In this document: one piece after another, positions 30,386-37,070 of the stretch | Numbering within the stretch: the first letter of the stretch is position 1 | Layout of the letters: each line of letters opens with the position of its first letter | Source: Saprospiraceae bacterium | Lineage (GTDB): Bacteria; Bacteroidota; Bacteroidia; Chitinophagales; Saprospiraceae | DNA length: 64,000 nt | Direction: 5' to 3' | NCBI GenBank assembly: GCA_016713025.1 | Contig: JADJPZ010000002.1 | Span: 124,001 to 188,000, forward strand | Translations under genes and position numbers: made by a program | The notes under the pieces: generated by a model | What the model saw: only the letters and a program-made list of their open reading frames with translations | Databases searched by the model: none | Told to the model about the DNA's origin: nothing

Positions 30386-30546
30386 AGAGTATGTTTAAAT
30401 TTTCATGTTTGAGCGAAAGTGAACAAATTTACTTATAAACGAGGCAGATTTTGTAGTCGTAGCCGGTAGCTACGGCGAAAAATATAACGAAGGATAAAAT
30501 TAAATTTGTCGCTTGCAGCCAAATGATGGAATTTTAAACATACTCT
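30386..30546. repeat. 161-bp element with inverted ends (candidate MITE)
   Basis: The left end AGAGTATGTTTAAATTTT and the right end AATTTTAAACATACTCT are inverted repeats (12 bases exact, more with a one-base shift). A central hairpin CGTAGC/GCTACG lies at about 30458-30474. No ORF of note is inside. The same ends occur around 17140-17325 and at 7271. Confidence 0.6.
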
Positions 30547-30560
30547 AAAGTCTATTTCAT

Positions 30561-30589
30561 AAAGGGATGACATTTTTTGTTATCCCTTT
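30561..30589. terminator. Stem-loop terminator-like structure
   Basis: AAAGGGAT and ATCCCTTT pair around a 13-base loop containing a T6 run. The A- and T-rich flanks could serve either strand. It separates the repeat region from the RHS remnant. Confidence 0.5.
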
Positions 30590-30646
30590 ATCATTTTGGG
30601 ACTTTTGGTCCAGTATATCGAGGTAAACTTATCATCCTCATGAGCG

Positions 30647-30745
30647 TATCTGGGCAATACGCGCGTCACCTTTACTGACAAAAACAATAATGGCCAGATA
30701 GATGTTACTACTGATGGTAGTACTAACGAGATACTGCAGGTGACT
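30647..30745 (+). pseudogene. RHS repeat-associated core, 5' remnant
   Basis: The frame reads YLGNTRVTFTDKNNNGQIDV and then TTDGSTNEILQVT, the conserved stretch that precedes YYPFGM in RHS/YD-repeat proteins. Nothing upstream of 30647 looks like RHS sequence, so the large N-terminal part of the protein is missing. The continuation is displaced by the insert at 30746-30819. Confidence 0.75.
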
Positions 30746-30819
30746 GAGCGATCTCCGCATATGCGGAGTGAAGTGCGGCAGTGCTTCAAGCGAAGAAACC
30801 GCGTAAGCGGAAGGGTGGG
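30746..30819. other. 74-bp hairpin-rich insert inside the RHS core
   Basis: It separates EILQVT from YYPFGM, which are adjacent in RHS proteins. It contains a perfect 16-bp palindrome at 30753-30768 (arms CTCCGCAT/ATGCGGAG), CTTC-AAGC-GAAG and CCGC-GTAA-GCGG at 30799-30810. Its length is not a multiple of three and it shifts the frame. It is visibly GC-richer than its surroundings, like a REP-type or palindromic-element insertion. Confidence 0.65.
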
Positions 30820-31746
30820 TACTATCCTTTCGGCATGTCTATGGGTGGCCCATGGATGAATGATCTCGCCGCCAATGACAAACCGTATCAATATAATGGG
30901 AAGGAGCTTGAGAGCTTTGGAGGGCTGGGATGGTATGACTATGGGGCGAGATTTTATGATCCCACTTTGGGGAGGTTTACGGGCGTTGATAGACTCGCAA
31001 GTAAATATGCTGACCTAAGTCCTTATAATTATGTAGCCAATAATCCGATACGCAACATTGACCCCAATGGAGACAGTATTGTAGTTGTTGTTAATTCTGC
31101 TATAACTGGAACAAATGGACAACAATCAATCCAAAGTACAAGATATTTTTACGGTCAAGATGCAAATGGTGCATATGGATTTATTGACCCTTCAACAGGA
31201 GGAATTTATACAGGTAATAACCAATTCATCAATCAAGCTGGAGCAGCATTAAACACATTAAGACAAAATGCTGAGGGAAGAGGATTAGTTGACGGACTAG
31301 CATTTAATGAACCAAGCGACATTGAATTAGTACAAAGGCAGAGTAATGGTGCAGATATGCAAAATGGCTCTTATGTAACTTGGAATCCTAACCGTTTGAC
31401 AAGTGCCCCTGATGAAACAGGCAGTATTAATAGACCAAGCTATATAGGTTTAGCACATGAACTTGCACACATAGAAGATATAAAAAATGGAACAATTAAT
31501 TTAAATACATGGGTAAATCTACCAGGTGGAGGTTCTATTCAAAATGCTGAAATCTATGCTACACATAGGGAAAATCAAATTAGAGCAGAGAATGGTCTAT
31601 CATTAAGAGCATATTATGGAATTACATCAACAGGAACAGGAGACCCGAGTACAAGAATCGTAAGAAATGGACAGTCCTTATATTATAACAATACAGGTTT
31701 TACAAATTTCAGGACAGTTAAAAGAAAAAATAGATTAACTTATTAA
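30781..31746 (+). CDS. RHS core end with a zincin (M91-like) toxin tip
   Basis: The frame contains YYPFGMSMGGPWMN, YQYNGKELESFGGLGWYDYG, ARFYDPTLGRFTGVD and NPIRNIDPNGDS, the full RHS-associated core. A variable tip of about 220 residues follows. The tip carries GLAHELAHIED, an HExxH zinc-protease motif, and a later NAEIYATHRENQIRAENG that could give the third ligand, as in M91/NleD-like effector peptidases. The natural start is lost, and the GTG at 30781 lies in the insert. A lipoprotein follows 18 bases later and may be the immunity protein. Confidence 0.75.
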   Translation: MLQAKKPRKRKGGYYPFGMSMGGPWMNDLAANDKPYQYNGKELESFGGLGWYDYGARFYDPTLGRFTGVDRLASKYADLSPYNYVANNPIRNIDPNGDSIVVVVNSAITGTNGQQSIQSTRYFYGQDANGAYGFIDPSTGGIYTGNNQFINQAGAALNTLRQNAEGRGLVDGLAFNEPSDIELVQRQSNGADMQNGSYVTWNPNRLTSAPDETGSINRPSYIGLAHELAHIEDIKNGTINLNTWVNLPGGGSIQNAEIYATHRENQIRAENGLSLRAYYGITSTGTGDPSTRIVRNGQSLYYNNTGFTNFRTVKRKNRLTY

Positions 31747-31764
31747 CCAGTAAATTATAAGGTC

Positions 31765-32268
31765 ATGTCAAAATTTATCATATTTTTAAGTTGTCTTATC
31801 CCAGCAGCCTGTTCGCAAAAGGTATTAAGTCCATTTAGTGAATTATCTAAATCAATTATAAATGAATTTAAGGATAAAGGATTTTCAAATGACGAAATAA
31901 AAGTTATATCAAAGGCGAGAGGAGAACTGGAAAAGAAAGCTTCTTTAAGTAAATTAATGGATAGCAGAGAAATATTTACATTGGAGTATTATGATTATCA
32001 AAATGGAACTATCTACGGACGAATTTGGAGTGAAAGTGATACATTGAATTATTGCTATATGAATTATAAAAAATATGGAGGCGAAAGACTAAAATTAAAT
32101 CCGTTGGAGGGAATATGTTGTGATAATATTTTTGAATTAGTTTCTAAATGGGATTTAGATGGAATAAAAGCACAAAAAACTGCTTATCCAGAGCAAATAA
32201 TGTATATAAGTAAAATATCAAAATCGCCTAAAAAAGAAATTAAAGTAGGAAAATTTAAAATGTTTTGA
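31765..32268 (+). CDS. Lipoprotein, candidate immunity to the RHS zincin tip
   Basis: A 167-residue protein with a lipoprotein signal (MSKFIIFLSCLIPAACSQK; lipobox PAAC). I do not recognise the mature domain, which is rich in Lys and Glu and contains EYYDYQNGTIYGRIW. Its position 18 bases behind a polymorphic-toxin tip is where immunity genes sit, and periplasmic anchoring would suit a toxin acting outside the cytoplasm. The role is inference. Confidence 0.6.
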   Translation: MSKFIIFLSCLIPAACSQKVLSPFSELSKSIINEFKDKGFSNDEIKVISKARGELEKKASLSKLMDSREIFTLEYYDYQNGTIYGRIWSESDTLNYCYMNYKKYGGERLKLNPLEGICCDNIFELVSKWDLDGIKAQKTAYPEQIMYISKISKSPKKEIKVGKFKMF

Positions 32269-32364
32269 GAATGAAAAAACTGGGCAGAACAAAGGCTAAA
32301 ACGGTAAGTTAGGCTATGCGCCCGCTATCTTAAGTTTGCTGATCAAGATATTAGGGTAGCTTCC

Positions 32365-32590
32365 CTGCTGGCGCGAGTTTGTAACTCGTGCCCTTCTACC
32401 TTTGCATTGTTGTTTAAGTTCAAAACGGGATAAAAATAAAAATAGGAGCTCAAGTTACAAATTTCAGTGTAAGGTTAGAATTTATTTTGTTTACTTTTGC
32501 AGTTGTAGTAAAGGTAGTTAAATTTTTTTTGGATGTATCTTATGTAAATAATTTGTGTTAAAGGCACAAGTTGCAAACTTGCGCCAGCAG
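32365..32590. mobile_element. Non-autonomous REP-bounded element A (226 bp)
   Basis: The left end (32365-32392) folds with arms GGCGCGAGTT and AACTCGTGCC around TGT. The right end (32563-32590) folds with GGCACAAGTT and AACTTGCGCC around GCA. The two ends are inverted copies of each other. The interior is non-coding and nearly identical in elements B (34327) and C (35291). The ends match those of the nearby RAYT gene, its likely mobiliser. Confidence 0.85.
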
Positions 32591-32793
32591 AGTGGTATGG
32601 CAGTTTCATTGAGTTAGAATTATTAGAGTTAAACAGTACTATTGGATATATTGATAGTTGATGATGAATTGCAAATTCGCAGTTGCAAACTGCGACCATC
32701 AGGGAATCACAGAAGTCGGCAAGCACCTATACAGATCAGGCAAGCACGAGAGCTTTTATCCGGAATGTAAGTTTTAACTGCTGTAGGCCAAAT
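32365..32793. repeat. About 430-bp duplication, copy 1 (carries a MATE gene 3' end)
   Basis: Element A plus the following 200 bases match 35291-35728. The right edge includes the last codons of the MATE gene (DLAYSS-stop in reverse) although no MATE gene is here, so this copy derives from the 35.3-35.7 kb locus. It lacks 15 bases present in the other copy next to the hairpin at 32677-32695 (arms TCGCAGTT/AACTGCGA). Confidence 0.85.
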
Positions 32794-32795
32794 CC

Positions 32796-32822
32796 CTGCT
32801 AGCGCGAGTTTGTAACTCGTGC
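32796..32822. repeat. Solo REP hairpin
   Basis: CTGCTAGCGCGAGTT, TGT, AACTCGTGC is a single REP end of the same family as the RAYT flanks. It sits immediately at the edge of the 430-bp duplication. Confidence 0.75.
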
Positions 32823-32837
32823 TTCTAACCATACACG

Positions 32838-32870
32838 AAAGCCACACGACAGGATAAGTTGGGTGGCTTT
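32838..32870. terminator. Stem-loop with T-run
   Basis: AAAGCCAC and GTGGCTTT pair around a 17-base loop, followed by TGTTTT. Two diverged relatives with the same AAAG(C/T)C...GGCTTT design occur at 34251 and 35090. Confidence 0.5.
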
Positions 32871-32916
32871 TGTTTTACTTAAAAGGTGGCAGGCCGTACC
32901 TACATAAATACCCCCA

Positions 32917-33658
32917 TGCTGGCGCAAGTTTGTAACTTGTGCCTATAAACAGCCTTCGCCTTATGGACTTTAGGTTTTTGGTAAGAATTTTGATGATATC
33001 AAAATACATCTTTAAATATAAATGAAAGTGAGCACAAAATACAAGTTTATAGATAATGATGGTATATACTTTGTAAGTTTTGCAACGGTATCATGGGTAG
33101 ATGTTTTTACTAGGCTCACCTATATTGAAATATTTATCGAGAGCATAAAATATTGTCAACAAAACAAAGGATTAAACTTGCATGCGTGGTGTTTGATGAG
33201 CAATCATGCACATTTGGTGTTTTCTAAATCCGGCCTTTATAGCCATTCAGATATTTTGCGTGATCTTAAAAAATTCACTTCCAAAAAACTCATCGAAGCT
33301 ATAGAAAACAATCCCACTGAAAGTAGAAAAGAATGGTTGTTAAATATTTTTAGAAGTTCAGGACAAAATAAAAGCAATAATAAAGATTTTCAATTTTGGC
33401 AACAAGATAATCACCCTATTGAACTTTTTAGTCCTGCTGTTACGTTTCAGAAGATAGATTATGTACATAATAACCCTGTTGTGGCAGGTATAGTGAGTGA
33501 AGCCGACCATTATTTACATAATAGCGCCAGAGATTATTTAGGAACAAAAGGCGTTTTGGATGTTGAAATATTAGAAAGACCTATGAGTCTTGAAGGTTAT
33601 GTGTTTTGTTATTAATAACAATAGAGTAAGGGGCACAAGTTACAAACTTGCGCCAGCA
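32917..33658 (+). mobile_element. RAYT element bounded by perfect 27-bp inverted repeats
   Basis: The left end (32917-32943) and right end (33632-33658) are exact inverted copies over 27 bases, and each also folds on itself with arms GGCGCAAGTT/AACTTGTGCC around a TGT loop. Between them is a single Y1 transposase gene. The layout is that of a REP-associated tyrosine transposase locus, which processes single-stranded REP hairpins. Other copies of the hairpin pair, without the gene, lie nearby. Confidence 0.88.
33022..33615 (+). CDS. REP-associated tyrosine transposase (RAYT, IS200-like Y1)
   Basis: A 197-residue Y1 transposase. The HUH motif is in CLMSNHAHLVFS and the catalytic Tyr in QKIDYVHNNPVVAG, the arrangement of the TnpA_REP group. 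It cuts and rejoins single-stranded DNA at REP hairpins. The gene looks intact, and its flanking hairpins are perfectly matched, so recent or current activity is plausible. It starts about 80 bases inside the left REP. Confidence 0.92.
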   Translation: MKVSTKYKFIDNDGIYFVSFATVSWVDVFTRLTYIEIFIESIKYCQQNKGLNLHAWCLMSNHAHLVFSKSGLYSHSDILRDLKKFTSKKLIEAIENNPTESRKEWLLNIFRSSGQNKSNNKDFQFWQQDNHPIELFSPAVTFQKIDYVHNNPVVAGIVSEADHYLHNSARDYLGTKGVLDVEILERPMSLEGYVFCY

Positions 33659-33869
33659 AGGGTTAAAATTAATAAAAAGTGACATTAATATCACAAACAG
33701 AACTGCAATTTGGAATATAGAAAGTTTGCAGGCTGGAAATATTAAGTTGAGTAGTGATGCATTAAAATTTAATTATACTAAAGGCCAAACAATAAACTAC
33801 TTTTATATTTCAGGATCTAAAAATGTAATTTCTTACAATACAAAATTCAATGAAACATGGGGATTATAG
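33648..33869 (+). pseudogene. C-terminal remnant of a possible RHS toxin tip
   Basis: The open frame begins inside the right REP of the RAYT element and reads KLIKSDINITNRTAIWNIES... to YNTKFNETWGL. It has no start of its own and no recognisable domain. It overlaps the next gene by 13 bases, as toxin and immunity genes often do. The toxin call is inference from context. Confidence 0.4.
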
Positions 33870-34203
33870 AGAATTTTAATACAAAAACGTTGATGGTATT
33901 TATCAGTTACCTAGTTTATGGATTGTTAGTATATTCTTCTATTTACATAGCTAGAATGGTTTTGAAATTGAGAAATGATTTCATTTCTGAGAATTGCAAT
34001 ATCGTTTTCAGAGGATATCTTTTCCAAGATATTTCTTCCACAATTATAATAATAGGTTTTATACTTTGCATTTTTTAATTTCAAATATATTAGTAAATTT
34101 TATAATTGATAAAAAATATTTTAAAAATCACTTGGTATTTATAATTTTTCAAATTATTGTCTTAGTAATATTAATGATTTATTATCTGGGTCACACTGTG
34201 TGA
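33857..34203 (+). CDS. Four-helix membrane protein, candidate immunity, one-base frameshift
   Basis: The frame begins MGIIENFNTKTLMVFISYLV with hydrophobic segments and stops at 34078. One missing T in the T6 run at 34071-34076 joins it to FLISNILVNFIIDKKY...LVFIIFQIIVLVILMIYYLG, giving a 115-residue protein with four membrane helices. I do not recognise the family. Small multi-helix proteins behind toxin tips are commonly immunity proteins; that role is inferred. Confidence 0.5.
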
Positions 34204-34250
34204 AGACTTGGAAGCGCCATGAGACATAGCCATATGGAATAGTATAAACG

Positions 34251-34285
34251 AAAGTCACATAAAAAATTAAAAGTTATGTGGCTTT
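34251..34285. terminator. Stem-loop related to the one at 32838
   Basis: AAAGTCACAT and ATGTGGCTTT pair with one G-T pair around a 15-base loop. It follows the membrane protein gene by about 50 bases. Confidence 0.45.
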
Positions 34286-34326
34286 TAACTCTTCCATAGA
34301 CTAGATTAGAAATAAACAAAATATCC

Positions 34327-34546
34327 CTGCTGGCGCGAGTTTGTAACTCGTGCCCTTCTACCTTTGCAATGTTGTTTAAGTTCAAAACGAAATCAAAATA
34401 TGAGATCAAGTTACAAATTTCAGTGTAAGGTTAGAATTTATATTGTTTACTTTTGCAGTTGTAGTAAAGGTATTAAAAAAAAATTTGGATGTATCTTAGG
34501 TAAATAATTTGTGTTAAAGGCACAAGTTGCAAACTTGCGCCAGCAG
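34327..34546. mobile_element. Non-autonomous REP-bounded element B (220 bp)
   Basis: Same structure as element A: left hairpin 34327-34354 and right hairpin 34519-34546, with an interior nearly identical to A and C except for short indels in an A-run. It lies between two toxin/immunity remnants. Confidence 0.85.
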
Positions 34547-34548
34547 AG

Positions 34549-34632
34549 GAGTTTGGAAAGGTGCAATATAGTCCTAAAACAGGGGGTACAGTTGAAAGAG
34601 TTAATAAATCAAGATACAAAGAGTTTTTGTAA
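34549..34632 (+). pseudogene. Last codons of a lost toxin tip
   Basis: Directly after element B the frame reads FGKVQYSPKTGGTVERVNKS and RYKEFL before TAA, ending 21 bases before the lipoprotein gene. This looks like the tail of a secreted-toxin domain removed by the REP element. Too short for a firm family call. Confidence 0.35.
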
Positions 34633-34653
34633 GTTAAAATCACAATTAAATCC

Positions 34654-34974
34654 ATGAAATCATTTATTGTAGTTTTCACAATTTTTATGCTCAGTTGCAA
34701 TAGTCCAGTTAATAAAAATCGACCGAACAATGTCCCTGAGAATGCTATTTGGAAAGGGGGATCCGATGGGGGATGTTGGATAATTGTTAAGGCATTTACC
34801 GAAGGTAATTTAGAATGCAAGGTGTTTTATGAAAATGGAGATGTTTGGGAAGAAGGCAGATTTATAAAAAACGGTGATTGCAACATAGATCAAAGTGAAG
34901 TTATAAACCAAATAACAGGATTTGACGGTGTGAGTATTTTAACAAAAACAAAATGTAAGTATACTTTAAAGTAA
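34654..34974 (+). CDS. Small lipoprotein, orphan immunity candidate
   Basis: A 106-residue protein with a lipoprotein signal (MKSFIVVFTIFMLSCNSP; lipobox MLSC) and a compact Gly- and Cys-containing domain (WKGGSDGGCWIIVKAF, ENGDVWEEGRF). Family not recognised. It follows the tail of a truncated reading frame, as the other immunity candidates here do. Confidence 0.6.
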   Translation: MKSFIVVFTIFMLSCNSPVNKNRPNNVPENAIWKGGSDGGCWIIVKAFTEGNLECKVFYENGDVWEEGRFIKNGDCNIDQSEVINQITGFDGVSILTKTKCKYTLK

Positions 34975-35017
34975 CAACAAAAGTCATCGCATCCGTGGGG
35001 GCTTTGTAACCAGATCG

Positions 35018-35036
35018 TCGCAGTTTGCACCTGCGA
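35018..35036. repeat. Degenerate 19-nt REP-like hairpin
   Basis: Arms TCGCAG and CTGCGA around a 7-base centre, related to the perfect TCGCAGTT/AACTGCGA hairpins at 32677-32695 and 35612-35630. A T-tailed stem-loop (AAAAGCC/GGCTTTT) follows at 35090-35124. Confidence 0.6.
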
Positions 35037-35089
35037 TGCCATACATTAAAAATTCAGCTAAAGCTGGATAGGTTTTGTAATTAGACCAC

Positions 35090-35124
35090 AAAAGCCTTAC
35101 GACAAATAAAATTGTGTGGCTTTT
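35090..35124. terminator. Stem-loop with T-run
   Basis: AAAAGCC and GGCTTTT pair around a 21-base loop; third member of the stem-loop family at 32838 and 34251. On the minus strand it lies just after the XRE fragment stop codon. Confidence 0.45.
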
Positions 35125-35127
35125 GTA

Positions 35128-35264
35128 TTATTGTAGTATACCTTCCATATTAGTCTGTCTGATAAAAGCATCGAGCATAGCGAAAACGTGTTCTTTGGCT
35201 TTAGCATCCATTTTGGTCACTTCCTGAATGCGTTGTATCATTTTACTGTCGAGTTCCAGATCGG
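35128..35264 (-). pseudogene. C-terminal fragment of an XRE-type regulator
   Basis: The minus strand reads TDLELDSKMIQRIQEVTKMD, AKAKEHVFAMLDAFIRQTN and MEGILQ before TAA, the usual C-terminus of small helix-turn-helix XRE regulators in Bacteroidota. The DNA-binding half is missing, replaced by element C. The gene was evidently truncated by the repeat. Confidence 0.65.
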
Positions 35265-35290
35265 TATGTATCCATCAATGCCATACCCCC

Positions 35291-35510
35291 CTGCTGGCTG
35301 GAGTTGGTAACTCGTGCACTACTATCTTTACATCGTTGATTAGGTTCAAAACGAAATCAAAATAGGAGATCAAGTTACAGATTTCAGTGTAAGGTTAGAA
35401 TTTATTTTGTTTACTTTTGCAGTTGTAGTAAAGGTATTAAAAAAAAAATTGGATGTATCTTAGGTAAATAATTTGTGTTAAAGGCACAAGTTGCAAACTT
35501 GCGCCAGCAG
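35291..35510. mobile_element. Non-autonomous REP-bounded element C (220 bp)
   Basis: The left end (35291-35318) is degenerate (GGCTGGAGTTGGTAACTCG) and the right end (35483-35510) is intact. The interior matches A and B. It abuts the XRE fragment on one side and the segment shared with 32591-32793 on the other. Confidence 0.8.
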
Positions 35511-35728
35511 TGGGTTATGGCAGTCTCATTGAGTTAGAATTATTAGAGTTAGACAGTACTATTGGATATATTGATAGTTGATGATGAATTGCAAATTCGT
35601 AAAATATGGGATCGCAGTTGCAAACTGCGACCATCAGGGAATCACAGAAGTCGGCAAGCACCTATACAGATCAGGCAAGCACGAGAGCTTTTATCCGGAA
35701 TGTAAGTTTTAACTGCTGTAGGCCAAAT
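35511..35728. repeat. Segment duplicated at 32591-32793
   Basis: Together with element C this block (35291-35728) is the second copy of the 430-bp duplication. It overlaps the last 20 bases of the MATE gene, which marks it as the source. It includes the perfect hairpin 35612-35630. Confidence 0.85.
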
Positions 35729-37070
35729 CATCCTTCCATCTTCCAAATCTGAGATAGACAAATGAAAGTGAAAAGAGCAATATCCAGTAAACCCATTCAC
35801 TCATCCAAGCTACTGAAAGACTCAACTTTAAACTTTCGATGACTAACCAGACATATATCAGGTAAACCACTATGCCCCAGAATTCAATCCAGAATACGAT
35901 TTTAGTTTTTCCTGTAGCTACGACTGCATTTAACCAAATGACGCCTATACACAATATCAACATTGCAGCACTGACTACTCTCAGAGGACCTAAGCCAGCA
36001 GATATAAATCCTTTCTCCTGACCAAATAGATCAAGGAATAAGGCCGGAAAAATATTCAGGATAAGTACGAAGATGGCCATACCGGTCGTACTTATGATAC
36101 TTAGTTTGTTGATGATTTTAAAGATTTCGTTTTGTCTTCCCTGGCCGATGAGATTACTGATGATTGTATTGGCTGATGAGCCAAAAGCCCACGAAAATAC
36201 CCCACCCAGGCCAAATAAATTTCGCATGGATTGGGAGACTGCCTGCTCCTCAAAAGTATAATTTTTACTCACCAATATAAAAAATACCCACCATGAAGCA
36301 GTACTGATAGCCAGTTGGCTCATGAGCGGAAAACCCTGAGTGAAAACCAACTTCAGTTTTTTGAAAGCGATGCTGAAAACCGGAGTGATCTGATATCTTT
36401 TTTTGATATCAAGACTGTAAATGATGAACATTACGGTACACATTCCTATAAATTCTGAAATAACGGAAGCGACAGCAGCACCATTAAACCCCATTTCCGG
36501 AAATCCCCAATGCCCAAATATCATCGTGTAATCCAAAAAAAGGTTTACTCCGGATTGTACCAAAGCAATCAGTACCAGAAACCTCGTCTGCTGCAGACTG
36601 ATGAGAAATGCATTTTGCATCTGCAGACTGTAAAGAAACAACAGACCAATGATCCGGATATTTAAAAATCCACCTGCAATGAGTGCACTTTCTGCATCAA
36701 CTCCGGCCCAAATCATAATCGGATAAACAAGTAGCCGAGTCATCACAATAAACAACAACGCAAGCATGACAGCCAAAATCAGGCCGTGCCACAGTGTTGA
36801 AAAGATTTCATTTCTGTTGTTTTCTCCTGCTCTTCTCGACATGATGGCCAGCAATGCGTTGTTGAGTCCGTATCCTATCGCAGAAAAAATAAGATAATAT
36901 ACGCCTGTAATGCCTGCCAAAGCAAGCTCTCTGCTACCTAAATGACCTAAAAACGCTGCATTGAAAAGATAATTGAGCTCAGGTATCAGCTTTGCCATGC
37001 TGATAGGCAGTGTCAGTAATATGATACCTTTGATGGATGTATCAACTTTCAGAGAGCTTTGTAGTGTCAT
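35709..37070 (-). CDS. MATE-family efflux transporter
   Basis: A 453-residue protein with about 12 membrane helices in two MatE halves (GVYYLIFSAIGYGLNNALLAIMSRRAGENN; FSWAFGSSANTIISNLIGQG). Family members export drugs or metabolites in exchange for H+ or Na+. Its ATG follows the stop of the M15 peptidase gene directly (TAAATG), so the two are co-transcribed. Its 3' end is copied in the repeat at 32.8 kb. Confidence 0.9.
   Translation of the reverse strand: MTLQSSLKVDTSIKGIILLTLPISMAKLIPELNYLFNAAFLGHLGSRELALAGITGVYYLIFSAIGYGLNNALLAIMSRRAGENNRNEIFSTLWHGLILAVMLALLFIVMTRLLVYPIMIWAGVDAESALIAGGFLNIRIIGLLFLYSLQMQNAFLISLQQTRFLVLIALVQSGVNLFLDYTMIFGHWGFPEMGFNGAAVASVISEFIGMCTVMFIIYSLDIKKRYQITPVFSIAFKKLKLVFTQGFPLMSQLAISTASWWVFFILVSKNYTFEEQAVSQSMRNLFGLGGVFSWAFGSSANTIISNLIGQGRQNEIFKIINKLSIISTTGMAIFVLILNIFPALFLDLFGQEKGFISAGLGPLRVVSAAMLILCIGVIWLNAVVATGKTKIVFWIEFWGIVVYLIYVWLVIESLKLSLSVAWMSEWVYWILLFSLSFVYLRFGRWKDDLAYSS

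Noticed and set aside
32269..35708. A classical insertion sequence with DDE transposase
   Set aside because: No DDE transposase or target-site duplication is visible; the only transposase is the Y1 RAYT protein.
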